Below, piece by piece: positions 24,851 through 35,649 of a stretch of 64,000 nucleotides of DNA. Numbering within the stretch: the stretch's first letter is position 1; the number at the start of each line of letters is the position of its first letter. The position numbers and the translations under genes were made by a program. The notes under the pieces were generated by a model that did no database searches, was not told where the DNA came from, and saw only the letters and a program-made list of their open reading frames with translations. This DNA comes from Ligula intestinalis (lineage: Eukaryota > Platyhelminthes > Cestoda > Diphyllobothriidea > Diphyllobothriidae): the NCBI GenBank assembly GCA_036362985.1, contig JAYGXS010000006.1, positions 9,674,075 to 9,738,074 of the forward strand, in the 5' to 3' direction.

Positions 24851-27585
24851 AGAATCAACGTATCCGACCTTCTTCCTTATGTTATTTTGATAACAGAAAC
24901 ATGGTTGTCGGACCAAATTGACAATCGCGAGATCGGAATCCCCGGCTTTTAACTGTTCCGGAAAGACAGAGACAACCAGAGAGGCGGAGGCGTAGCAACC
25001 TTCGTGAAAAACGGTTTGTATATTTCTGAAAAAAAGCGGCAAATCTGTCTTGCCAAGAAGCGGTATGGTTAACTGTAAGAGCAACGAGTTCCCAAAGCCT
25101 TGATATCTTAACTGTCTACCGACCACCGAGGAACAATCCTGAGGCCGATGCCCTATTGCTGAATGAGCTAAATAACCTCGCTATGTGCCCAAATACCCTT
25201 ATTGTTGGGGACGTCAACACTCCTACCATCAACTGGAGCTCCTTATCAGCTGATTGCCCTGAATCGGCATTCGACCACCAGCTCCTGAATATAACCCAAT
25301 CCCTACTTCTCACCCAGCACGTCACATTTCCCACAAGAAGTCGTGAAGGCCAGCGGATGAACTGCCTCGACCTTGTGCTCACTACGTCGCTCGACAATAT
25401 CGACATTGTGAATTGCTAACCCCCACTGAGCCAGAGTGACCATGAAGTTCTCATGTGGGAAAACAGTTTATTTTCTTTGCCTGCCGAACCACAATACCTC
25501 CGTTCTAATATTAAGCGTGGTGATTTCGAGCAAATGAAACATTATCTCTGTTTCATAGACTGGGCATCCACACTCTCCGACAACATTGAAGAAGCTTGGG
25601 ATCAGTTCAAAGGAATAGTCCATAACCTCATCTCCAGCCACTGCCCTATCACTCGCCAAAAACTTACGAACAGGCCTCGCTGCCTGAATCCATCCTTAAA
25701 AACCAAAGTTAACAAGAAGGGAAAACTGTTCAAAAAGTACCGAATTGATAGGTTACCTGAATCTCTTAATAGGTTCAACATGCAGAGGAACCGGGTAAAA
25801 TTTCTCATTGTCAGAGCTCGACAGCAGTTCAAAGAGGATCTGTTAAACCGAGGCATGGTTAACCCCAACGTCTTTAACAGTTATATAAGAAAGAGCACGT
25901 GCAATAAGGATCCTATCCCCCTACTGCGAACTGCCGAAGGTGCCAAAATCTCAGAGGACAAGGATAAAGCTGACCATCTCTCTCATTTCTTCCGGTCCGT
26001 CGAGATGACTGAACCCGGTTTTCTATCCAACACTGATGAAGACAATTCGATCCCATCTAGTGATACAGCCTTCTTCAACGAAGATGTAGTTAAGAATGAG
26101 CTTCTTAATTTGAAAGAATCGACCTCCCCAGGCCCCGGTGCAATCCCGGCCAAGCTTTTGAAGGAGCTAGCCTCTGAAATGGCCAAGCCGCTAGCCCTAC
26201 TCTTCCAGGCGTCATTTGTTAGGGGCTGCCTACCATCTAATTGGAAGACAGCGACGATCATTCCACTTTTCAAGAGTGGAAGCCGAGCGTCCGCAAATAA
26301 CTACAGGCCGGTGAGCCTTACCTCCATTTGATGCAAAACCATGGAGAAAATCATTAAGAAGGCGTTGATGCAGTTCCTCGAGCAGAATCACCTCCTTTCA
26401 GATGCTCAACACGTTTTACGCAGTGGTAGGTCCTGTCTTACCAATCTGCTATTCTCACTTGATAGCTGGACCAAAGCACGTGACGAGGGCAAAACGGTGC
26501 ATTCGATCAACATTGACTTCAAAAAGGCGTTTGATACCATCCCCCATCAACACCTGCTGCATAAGCTGCGCATCGCAGGCGTTCGCGGGAACCTCCTCCT
26601 ATGGATCCAACACTTTTTGACAGGACGGTCACAAAGAGTCCAAGTCGGTCGCCAGCATTTCTCGGGTTTACTTGTGGTGAGTGGCGTCCCACAGGGCTCA
26701 GTTTTAGGTCCCGTATCGCTCCTCGTTTTCATCAACGACTGTGTCAGGGATCTAGACTGTTAAGTCACCTCGTTCGTCGATGACATCAAATTATGGAAAG
26801 CTGTCCAAAGTACCGCAGACGAAAACCATCTACAAGCCAACTTGAACAGATTGGAGGACTGGTCGAAACTTTTGCTAATGTCTTTCGATGTAAGTAAATG
26901 TAACTTTCTTCAAATCGGTAGTTGTAGAGCATCCTGCACGAAAGTCTATTCTTTAAATGGTACTCCGCTGCAACAAGTTGAGAGTCAGAAGGATTTGGGT
27001 GTGTGGATAACTTCATCACTCAAACCAACGTTGAACAGTACGAAGGTGGGGAAGTCAGCCAGATCTATGTTACAGCTGATTAGACGAGCCTTTATGGGGT
27101 TTGAAAAATACAGCTTTTCCAAAATCTTTGGAAGCTTCATTCAGCCGCACCTGGAGTTCGCTATACAGGCATGGGGACCATGGACTGTCAAAGATTGTAC
27201 TGTCGTAGAGAATATCCAGAGACGAGCGACAAAGATGGTCAAAGGTCTAGAAACATTGCACTATGAAAACAGACTGTCCATTCTCGACCTATTTCCCCTT
27301 TCCTACAGACAACTCCGAGGGGACCTCATATTAACCTTCCGTATTATGAATAATCTGTATTGTTGTTTCGTTCCTGGTGATTTCTTTGCCCAGGCTAACA
27401 CGCCAACTTTGCGAGGGCATTCCCTTAAACTACGCCCGGGCAAAGCAAGGATCGACGGAAGAAAATTTTTCTTTACCAACAGAGCAGTTTCAGCGTGGAT
27501 TGCTCTTCCAGAAGAGGTAGTCCTCTCCACTTGGGTCAATGCATTTAAGAGTAGACTGGACATGTATCAAGCACAAACGCAGTGA
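24806..27585 (+). pseudogene. LINE ORF2: endonuclease plus reverse transcriptase
   Basis: ORF2 nicks the target DNA and copies the RNA there. The endonuclease shows TNAQSLL (24,815), ITETWLS with its metal-binding Glu (about 24,890), the GDVNTPTINW motif (about 25,205) and QSDHEVL near its end (about 25,435). The reverse transcriptase shows IIPLFKSGSRASANNYRPVSL (26,260), the A motif NIDFKKAFDTIP (26,505), GVPQGSVLGP (26,685), the C motif FVDDIKLW (26,775) and then a C-terminal region to TAG/TGA at 27,585. Stops lie at 24,833, 24,950, 25,417, 26,329 and 26,761. A frameshift falls between 25,035 and 25,057. Catalytic residues remain. With so few lesions it is a recent but inactive copy. Confidence 0.9.
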
Positions 27586-27856
27586 AGGTGAAAAATACTT
27601 CATCAGATTACAATGAATCACTTTACAGTGAACCACATTGAGTATCACATACAATGAATCAAATTATACTACTCGCGATTTGCAAGTGACCATATATTTT
27701 TCTGTCATATTTTTGTTAGGATTGTCTTCCCGGAACATGTAACTGTTATACATTTTAAATTTTTCTTTGTATTAACTTATTTCCTATCATCCTGTTACCA
27801 AGAGGAAGTTCAAAGGCATTCGCCTATCTCTCTTTCAATAAACTGATACAGATCAC

Positions 27857-28870
27857 GAACGCTGCCGATCACTGTGTGTCCTTAAACGTGTGGCGGGTAT
27901 GCGAGAAAAGGACCTTGGAGTGGTTGCAGACTTGCAGAACTTGCAGTTTCTCCCTGCTCTCTCCTCTCTCACGCGTCTGGATCCAATACCAAGAAGTAGA
28001 CATAACACCATTAACTGAGATCAGGTGCAGCGTTTGACAAGTCTAAACACGTCACCGACACGTACCGCTCATGCCTGATTCGTGCAGGATGGACCAGGTT
28101 TTCACAAAGACATTACGAGCGGCACGAATCTCGCGTGAGATAAAGTTGCCTAGCATAAATCGCTGAACCCGACTCTTTGTACTGAGAGAACCGCGCCAAC
28201 TACTCAGTCACTGTTTACAGGGACGAGGGGGACCTGGTGACCTACTGCGGATGTATAACAGGTCATTTTACATACACACTTCCCTCTCCCATTGGCTTGC
28301 TTAATGGACGCTGATATTGGCGCGGTAGATTGCGCAGCTTGAAGCCTCGGACGAGGTTTACCACCACATCTCATATGTGGCAATTACTACGTGTGGCGCG
28401 GATATGACACACCTTTAGCTCCAGTTTGATGCTAGATAGGCTGACATTAAAAATACGCATGAATATCTGGAAACCCAATATCTGTTTTTTTTAACAAATA
28501 CCGGCATTTCCAGAATATCATGAGGTTGGGCATCAGGCTTATGTAATTATTTTATCCTGCGCAAATGTCGGAGGGGGTTAAGTAAGCTGACCCCTAGCAA
28601 CTGCGAGCTTCAGGCCCAGTGCCTTAGGCGAAGTGAAGTCAGGAGAGGCCAGAGTGGTAGGGAGAGCTTATTATGTACAGAAGGAAGTCGAGAATTCGTA
28701 AGAGGAATCTGACCTCTAGACGAATGAGAAACCATCGGCCACAACATTAAATTTGAATTGAGGTGACCGCAGGAATCCTCACAGTGTCTGGAGCAACATT
28801 TGCGTGAGTCGGCCATTACAGGTGATTTGTCAGGCGGATTGGCTAGATGGGTAGGCGGCCGCTGAATGTG
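27857..28870 (+). repeat. Palindrome block D, left inner arm
   Basis: This is the inverse of 35,650-36,680 over about 1 kb. Shared text includes CCTTGGAGTGGTTGCAGACTTG, CTCTCCTCTCTCACGCG, ATATTGGCGC...GCTTGAAGCCTCG and TGAGTCGGCC..., with both copies ending near GATTGGCTAGATGG. There are no coding features. Block D continues directly from block C once the LINE is removed, as it does on the right arm. Confidence 0.85.
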
Positions 28871-29224
28871 TACACGTTCGAGGACTCATAGCTGAGGTGG
28901 TTTGCAACGACTGGAGTTGCTGGTTTTCCGATACCGAAATGCTAGTGAGGTTTGCGCCGTATTTAGGATATTGATTGCCTGTAATATACATGATAAGCGG
29001 TCAGTATGCATGCGCTGTACAAACCCCTTGCTATAATGTGCCAACTTACTTCATTCAGATAGTCTGATTTAATGTACAAGAATTCATTGCCACATGCACT
29101 GCTCACTGCGACCCCAGGCCACCGCAGGCTGCGCAGCTATCAGCCCGAACTCGCTGATGCTGACACGTAACAGATATCCATTTTTCCAGTGTCTATGGAG
29201 GGGCAGGCTGGAATAAGCAGGGCG
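28871..29224. other. Spacer at the palindrome centre
   Basis: No gene or named repeat is recognised between the inner arm and the PLE tail. Confidence 0.4.
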
Positions 29225-29737
29225 CAAACAAGAGTTCAGAAGTAGGAAATCTGATCACTCGAACGGGAAGTTTATATGCCTGACGTTTCGGATTCTGGCT
29301 GGAACCCATCATCACAGATAATCGCCGAATAGGGTGATAAATGCACCAACTATGCAGTTTTTATAGTCCGCAGCGGCCACGCGACCGCATGCGTACTACA
29401 AGCAGCAACTCCCAGTATCGTCGTGTGGGGTCATAATTGATGCGATGATGGCTTGGCGGTCCGCTTCAGAATCATTAAGCGCTGAGATTTCATTAGCCAT
29501 GTTGGGTATGCGCCTGACGATTACTCGGCAATTAGGTTCGCTGTCATCAATATTGTTGCTGGGACGCGCCCAGCCATAGTGACTGATCCTCCTACTCAGA
29601 GAAAGCATCAGTGCGGAGTACAGAAACGGCAAGTAATTGCGTTTGCTGATGGACTGCAGGCCTGAGTACCATGACTCTAGTAGCATGCGGCTCACACAGT
29701 TGTTACCTCTTGCGAGGATTTGGCTTCAATAGTGGAG
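29225..29737 (-). pseudogene. 5'-truncated PLE B, endonuclease end and tail
   Basis: The minus-strand reading starts abruptly at about 29,735 with QILARGNNCVSRMLLESWYS, the C-terminal part of a PLE endonuclease ORF. It runs through a polar tail that parallels PLE A (NIDDSEPNCRVIVRR here, NSDDSGHNCHAIIRP there) to a stop near 29,396. A tail follows, down to about 29,225. It contains the inverse of CCTGACGTTTCGGATTCTGG. It abuts the 3' end of PLE A in the same orientation, a tandem arrangement known for PLEs. Confidence 0.75.
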
Positions 29738-31205
29738 AATATGCGAGTTTCAGGAAGCAGTTCAGAAGAAGAGGGTGCGAACACTGGACCAGGAGTTTTA
29801 TTTGCCTGATGGTTCCGATTCCGTCGGAATCCTAAATCATAGGTGATGGTAGTATAGTAATAGTCATGCGCAGATAGGGTTGAAACACGCACTGTTTGCA
29901 CGGTATTTATAGTTTATAGTGGTCATCCGCGTGCGTGCGATAATTACTCACTTCTGTAGCCACCACTTGGGTCTTAATTGACGCGGTAATGGCTTGACAC
30001 TTCGCGTTCGACTCACTAATTGCCACAATTGCCTTGTCAGCTACGTATGTTGGCCTGATAATTGCGTGACAATTGTGTCCACTGTCGTCAGAGTTATTGC
30101 TGCGCCCGGCCCTTCCTACATTACTGATTTGCTTGCCCAAGAAAATCCTCATTGCGCCGTATGAGAAAGCCAAATCGTTGCACTTGTTAGTGGATTCGGG
30201 ACCAGAGAACCGTGACTCGAGCAGGTCGCGGCTCACGTGGTTAGCACCTTCTGCGAGGATTTTGCCCTCGTCAAACTTGAAAATATGGCCGGATTCCGTT
30301 GAGTGAACTGCAATCTGGTGGTTGGCGTTTTTCTTCCTCACAGCCGGTGTATGCTCAGCCATTCGCGTCCGGAGTAATCTTCCAGTTTCTCCGACGCAGT
30401 TGCTCTGCCCACAAGTGCACCAGATCCGGTAAATGACTCCAGCTGTTTCCTGCCGTGGCAGTGTGTCTTTCGATCTCATGATCCGACGCCTGATGATTGC
30501 TTCTGGCCTGTGCGGAACTCTAACTCGAAGTGGGGTCAGTAGGCAGCTGACTGCTTTCGGTACATGCCTCATGTCTGGAAAAGATCGCCAAATCGTTGGG
30601 ATGCTTGGATTTGGTCTCCTGTCCCGTTTTTATATGCACCGATTGACAAAGTTGCACGGTGAGCCATTCACTCTCAGTACTCGTCGAATAAATTGTAATC
30701 CAACAACTTTGTTTTCAGTGTCGCTGCAATGTGCCTCAACGCGTCGGTATAGTGCTCTTACGCAACTGCATTTGGGAGTAACCGGAGAGTTGCCGTTGAA
30801 GTTCAGGACTTACAGATTGTTGGTTATTGTCCTGAACACTTTGGAATTTTAGCCACCACAGTCTTTGCGGTAAACGAGAACATCCAGAAGGGAAAGCTGA
30901 TTGTTTTCTTCCTCCTAGATTGTAAATTGAATATCATGAAAAAAGACGTTTGGGCGATCTTGGAATGTCAGCATGTGATCCCGCTCAATTATTACGAAGG
31001 TGTCGTGCACATACCGAGCCCAAACGTTTTGGTCTGTGCTGTCATAAAACCAGCAACTCCACTCGCTGAGAACCGTGTCAGCAATGAGTCTGGAAATTGG
31101 TGAACCCATGGGCGTACTCATCACCTGTCGGAAGAAGTTATTACCGTCTACAGAATGTTCCCCCAAACCAGAACTCAGTAAGGCCAGTAAGATGGGATAG
31201 GGCAC
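29738..31205 (-). pseudogene. PLE A: reverse transcriptase and GIY-YIG endonuclease
   Basis: PLEs are retroelements whose RT is related to telomerase and is joined to a GIY-YIG nuclease. On the minus strand, from 31,200, one sees the RT palm: FFRQVMSTPMGSPIS, then RYVHDTFVII, where the usual YVDD has an H in place of the first D. A stop follows near 30,912 with further lesions, then a linker (CVRALYRRVEAHCSDTENK). An open frame from 30,572 to 29,907 carries the nuclease: GVIYRIWCTCGQSN, CVGETGRLLRTRMAEH and HSTESGHIFKFDE. The YIG tyrosine is Cys. The tail (29,740-29,906) ends in the segment used in the foldback units. The 5' half of the RT is missing and the element abuts a gypsy fragment. 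Confidence 0.9.
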
Positions 31206-31209
31206 TGTA

Positions 31210-33205
31210 GAAAACAGCTAACAAAAGGCTCTCTAGAGAAGAACGACTCACAGTAGGCAATGCAGTTTTTGTGTGTTCTATGTGCTTCTGTGCAGGGTAA
31301 CAGGTTCCTGGAGGGCCTTCTAGCCAGTGAGGAAAGGGTGCACAAAGGGCTAGGCCAAAGGGAAGGTGTCGACTCGACTGAGAGGTGACAGGGAGGGTGG
31401 CTGGAAAAGAGCAGGTGACACAAAGTCACCGCAAATGCAAGGTTGGTGGGAGAAGACAAGATGAATTACACGCGACACTGTGCAAGTCAGCCATAGGCAC
31501 GCCTGGCAACGAAAAGCTGGACAAGGTGACAGAGCAGGGCACATCTCAGAACCGCCACAGTACCCACTGGCTGGTTCAAAGGCGGCGCAAGGATAACGAC
31601 GTCGAAGGATCGACGCATGTATAAAATTGTGAGAAACTAGTCGATCGTGGAAGTTTAAATGACGTTTTCTGCGGGTAGTGTAAACGGGGGGCGTAGGGGT
31701 AACCATTAATGGTGGTGGAGATGGTGGATGAGAGACCAGACAAGGCTGAGGCATAGAGGGTCGGGAAGCAGGGGAAAGGGGACCACAGGGCTCGTTCGGC
31801 GGAATATCCGGGACTGCAGCTTTAAGGCGGTCCACGCTCACGATCTCATCACGTATTCCGCGAAGGATACAGAATGTCTTCGGACCTTGAGGGACCACCC
31901 GGAAGGGATCGCCGTAGGGGGTTTCCAGCGGCCAGCGGAGGAAGAAGTGGGAGCATGTTGCTAGGTATTTTTCGGGATAAGACTCGGAGGCAGAGGACCT
32001 GTGTAGAACCGGAGACAGCGCCTATGTAAACTGCCGGTGACGGTTCAGGAAGCTGGTAGGATTTTCGACTGCATCTGGAGAGGTTGGTGGGATCAGCTCA
32101 CGTGAAGTCGGACAGTGACGCCTAACACCAGTTCAGCGGCGGAACAGGCTGGGTCCGGCTTGAAGGAGGAACGGATGCCCAACAGAACCAGGGCGATGGT
32201 CCATCCAGTTCTCCGAGTTATCCGCGGCGTGAAGGGAGGCCTTTAGCTGGTGGCAGAACCGTTTGCTCATCCTGTTGGCAGCTGGGTGATGTGGGCACAG
32301 CCTAAACAGATAGAAGAGACTGGAAGAGGTTAAACTCAAATTGAGCACCATAATCAGTCGTGATTATGAAGGGAGCGCCAAAGCTGGCAACCCAACAACA
32401 TAGGAAAGCCCTGACAACAGTTGGAGCAGCAACATCGGGAATTGCGATCGATTCTGGCCGCCGAATAAATCGATCCACACAAGTGTGGAGAAAGGAACAG
32501 CCATTGGACAGAGGCATGGGGTTTAAAATGCCGCGATGAACATGGCCGAACCTTGCACCAAGCCTTAGAAGGGTGCCGATGGGAGCTTTCTTGTGCCTTT
32601 TGACTTTACTACGTTAATAAGCAAGACAAGACCGAGTCTAAGTTTTCAGGTCCTTGTGCGTCCCAGGCCAGACAAAATGGTGGGTAACCAGCTTGTCAAT
32701 GGCTCGACTTCTAGGGTGAGAAACATCGTGCAGGGGGAGAGACTATTACTTCAGAGGGATGGGGACAAAAAAGGACGTCAGGAGGCAATGGAAATATCAC
32801 AAACAATGGTACCGTTGTCCGTCGTCAGCAGAAACTCCTGCAGTTGGAGTCCGGAAGCATCCTTATCATATGGTGAACTAAAATGGCGTTGTTCGGCAGC
32901 CATTTCAGAGATGTTGATCCCAGGAGTAAGCTGCAAGTAAGCAAGAGAAGTCCTGGACAATGCGGTAGCCATCCCATTGCGTGACCCACAGATGTAGCGG
33001 ATATCTAAGGTGCACTGAAAAATGCAGTCGAATTGACGTACCTCACAGGGGTTTAACTTTTCTGAGTTGGACATCATGGCGAAGGACAGAGGTTTGTGGT
33101 CAGAGAAGGCATTGAAGTTTCTGCCTTCAAAAAAGTGTTGGAAGTATTTCACGGCAAGGTAGACAACCAGGAGCTCCCGTTCAAATGTGCTTTAGCGCAG
33201 TTCGG
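31210..33205 (-). pseudogene. Ty3/gypsy fragment: RNase H and integrase
   Basis: Read on the minus strand from 33,200: RNase H end (ELLVVYLAVKYFQHF, then FSDHKPLSFAMMSNS and DIRYICGSRNGMATALSR). Then come a decayed zinc-binding region (about 32,750-32,560) and the integrase core, with its first Asp in TCVDRF (about 32,480) and second Asp in IITTDYGAQFE (about 32,355). After a frameshift near 32,310 the segment NRMSKRFCHQLKAS follows. In related elements this segment carries the catalytic Glu, and here the position reads Lys. A Pro-rich C-terminus (DEIVSVDRLKAAVP, about 31,830) ends it. No gag, protease or RT and no paired LTR are seen, so it is a 5'-truncated dead copy. Confidence 0.85.
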
Positions 33206-33810
33206 CAGGCCTTACTTCTCTGGGTCTGACCCGCATGATGCTTCAAGGGGTCCGGCTCATCAGTGGGTTCCCAGGTGTAAACAGTTCAATCTTAGCGCAC
33301 CTGGTAGGCTCGAACCATCGCGTGGATGCCAAAGAGGCCTTCCGAGTGATTTACAAGGTCCCTTTAAGCTACTCAAAACTCCTCGGACAGCGTCTGTTGG
33401 CGACGGCAGAGGCGGCCGCCATCAGGCTACGCAGACCGCTGCTATGTGCCCAAAAGAATTTCGTCGCGGCGCCCCAGTTGCCATGGGCGAAACTAGGTAA
33501 CACGGCCACCCACAGCGGACCACAGGCTTCGGAAACGGGCCCCCGCAGAGACGACCAAGTCCCAAGTCCAGCCACGAACACCTTATCGGCAGTCCTGGAC
33601 GCCGGACCGTCTAGACATTGACACTTTGATCTCAACTCCCCCAACCTATCCCCCACCCCCTTCCTCCCCCCTCCTCCCCACAGTGACAACGAGAACACTT
33701 CATCTGTCCACCAACCACCATCCTTTATTCATACCATATAAATGTAAAGGCCTGACGAGAATTTATCGAAAACAAACGTTTGTTCGCCAATTTATCTTCT
33801 GAATAAATAT
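33205..33810 (+). pseudogene. PLE C: GIY-YIG endonuclease end and tail
   Basis: The plus frame at 33,235-33,500 reads ILAHLVGSNHRVDAKEAFRV, LATAEAAAIRLRRPLLCAQK and ending LPWAKL. This is the second half of a GIY-YIG domain of a lineage different from PLE A. It is followed by a Pro/Ser-rich region and then the tail motif CTGACGA (33,752-33,758), nine bases, GAAA (33,768), ACAAACGTTTGTTCGCC and GAATAAAT. The first half of the nuclease is too decayed to read. The lineage matches the PLE at 61.1-61.96 kb. Confidence 0.8.
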
Positions 33811-33819
33811 ATATTACTA

Positions 33820-33915
33820 ATGTCTGCTCGTTGGCAGCATATGCATATCACACAGTGGCTGACGGAGTTCAGCCTACATATACACATCAAACTTCGGTCC
33901 ATGCCTATAGACTTT
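33820..33915 (+). repeat. Short dispersed repeat
   Basis: TTGGCAGCATATGCATATCACACAGTGGCTGACGG-like text and CAAACTTCGGTCCATGCC correspond to 50,818-50,900 (TTGGCAGCAATTGTATATTA, then AAATTTCGTTCGATGCCC). The family is unknown. Confidence 0.4.
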
Positions 33916-33917
33916 CG

Positions 33918-34098
33918 ATATAATAATGTATTTGATTTTACCACGATCTGTCTTTCAGGATGTACCCATCCTGACTTGATGCCTGTGAATTCGGCCTTGC
34001 AAAAACATAAAATTGGTTAGCCCGAATTAGCAGACATCAATCCAGGATGGGTAAATTCTGGAAGACAGATCGGTGTGCAATCAAATACTATATAATCC
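33918..34098. mobile_element. MITE-like hairpin
   Basis: Two arms of about 75 bp are inverse copies: 33,918-33,994 (GTATTTGATTTTACCACGAT, CTGTCTTTCAGGATGTACCC, ATCCTGA, AATTCGG) and 34,022-34,098. They are separated by a 27-base loop and show about 85-90% agreement by eye. There is no ORF. The structure is typical of a small non-autonomous inverted-repeat element. Target duplications could not be assigned with confidence. Confidence 0.65.
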
Positions 34099-34124
34099 CG
34101 ATCAACAACCGGCAAGACAGCGAA

Positions 34125-34345
34125 CTCGATGGCTCAATGGTTAGGAGGTTTGCCTCTGACCGGCGAGACGCGAGTTCGAAACTCGAGTGTGGCAGCGATT
34201 TCAGCGGCTACACTAGAGTTGGGCTGCTTGTAGTTGATGACGGCCAATAAGCCAGAAATACATATTCTAAGATTGTCTTCTGCCTATGCCGGAATGCTGC
34301 TCATATAATATAATTATGTATACCGCGAACATAAATCAAGTTCGA
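34125..34345 (+). repeat. tRNA-derived SINE, copy 2
   Basis: The head has an A-box-like TGGCTCAATGGTTAGGAGG (34,141) and a good B-box GAGTTCGAAACTC (34,181). These are pol III internal promoter features of a tRNA-derived SINE. The body (AGTTGATGACGGCCAATAAG at about 34,235 and CTGCCTATGCCGGAATGCTG) matches copy 1 on the minus strand at 1.44-1.63 kb. An overlapping 67-codon ORF is not a gene. Confidence 0.65.
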
Positions 34346-34349
34346 AGAA

Positions 34350-35060
34350 AATTTAAAAGCTTAGCACGAAACACTAACCACATAGTAAAATTTAAATTTG
34401 ACTGAATCTAAAAATTATGTAGCCTATCAACAGACTGTGCTTCATGACTACGCCTTAGCGTTGTGTGGGCGTCAGTTGCATCCACCTATTTGTGGCATTA
34501 CAGGATTTAATGAGAACATGGCGGTCTGGCCTATTCTTTTGACCTTAATGCAGGTGAGGGATAAAGCATACCGGGACTTTCAGGTTCGACCGTGTAGTGT
34601 CGCAGAAGAATCACGTGACGTCCTTTTTCGACTGTAACTTTTTGTAACGCAAGCCACGTCTCCGCACAGACTGGTACATTACCCAATATTTTGCACTCAA
34701 GAGCCCCGATCAGATCAGAAAGTTGAACACACATTGAGACCTGAAATCAGGGAGGAGACAATGAGAACGCGGTTTAGTTTATTGCAAGTCATCAGTCGAA
34801 TAAGCATTTTACACGGTACTTTTACCAAAGCATCCCACCGGAAGTAGGTGTGCTTAGATATTCGAGACATTTTTGAGGGACCACGTACCCTAGAATTGAA
34901 CTATTTTGTCCGGCACACGTGATAAGTACAGCAGAAGTGATCGGATGTCCGGGAAATCAAAATAAAATTTTGCAGCCAGAAAAAACACTGCTGCAGTTAA
35001 ATTTGTCAATCTTAATTTTTATTTATACATAAACACCTAATTAATCCTTCATTAGACGCA
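34350..35060. other. Non-coding stretch
   Basis: No gene or named repeat is seen. Short ORFs on both strands overlap each other. Confidence 0.45.
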
Positions 35061-35064
35061 CGCT

Positions 35065-35540
35065 TGCAAACTGGCTTGGGTGGTTGGGTACGTTGACCTT
35101 CCATGGAAATGGATTTCCCCGGTTCGAACCCGCTACCTCCTGCCTATACCATACCCCGGTCAAACGTCTGAGAGTGTAAAACCGTCGCCGCTGAAATTGG
35201 GTTCGGTGATTGGTCCGTGGAATGTGAGATTTGTTACGGAGGCGTGGCCCCCCATGCACTCATGGCAGTCGGCGAGAAGGACAGACCAGCTGAGTGATGC
35301 CCACAGTCTAGCCGCCCGTGGTACGTCACGCCCACATACCAGCCGTCCACCCCGTGAGCCGAGCAAGCGAGACGACCACCCACATAGCGGGGGCAGTGGT
35401 CGTGGTCGGGATGAGTCTTGAATGTCTGGGTGCATCCTATATGCTAGGAATATTCTGGACAAACTAAAGGACGACCCCGCAAACTCCGCAGGTCACGCTG
35501 TCTTTGTTTTTTGTTTAATAAAGTAACTGCCTATCTTGGC
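35065..35540 (+). repeat. tRNA-derived SINE-like repeat, second family
   Basis: There is an A-box-like TGGTTGGGTACGTTGACC (about 35,079) and a clear B-box CCCGGTTCGAACCCGC (about 35,119). A GC-rich body follows, with an AT-rich end at TGTTTAATAAAGTAACTGCC (about 35,511). Part of the body (35,225-35,465) is loosely similar to the leader inside the mariner at 20,850-21,080. Both end in a shared TAGGAATATTCTGGA / CAGGAATATTCTGGA segment. Confidence 0.5.
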
Positions 35541-35649
35541 TCCCTTGGCTTTTTCTGCCTATTAGTCGGGCTCGAAGTACTGGGCTATAACAGGATTCTT
35601 CCTCGTTAATGACAATCTCAAACATTTCCTTGTGTGGTGACGCACTCCA

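Larger units (their letters stand above)
23069..27851 (+). mobile_element. Near full-length CR1-like LINE
   Basis: The boundaries come from the opposite palindrome arm. There, at about 36.66-36.70 kb, the sequence is continuous across the point that is split here. A 5-bp direct repeat ATCAC flanks the element (23,064-23,068 and 27,852-27,856). The element is about 4.78 kb, with a 5' leader, ORF1 and ORF2, and a 3' UTR ending in a shared tail (GCATTCGCCTATCT, then TTCAATAAACTGATACAG). The same tail occurs at about 40.5, 48.35 and 62.25 kb. The copy has few stops, so it is younger than the arm duplication. Confidence 0.85.

Noticed and set aside
30433..30852. 139-codon plus-strand ORF
   Set aside because: It is the antisense shadow of the PLE A linker and endonuclease.
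31385..31964. Plus-strand ORFs at 31.4-31.96 kb
   Set aside because: They are antisense to the Pro-rich integrase C-terminus of the gypsy fragment.
32593..32940. 115-codon plus-strand ORF
   Set aside because: It is antisense to the RNase H to integrase region of the gypsy fragment.
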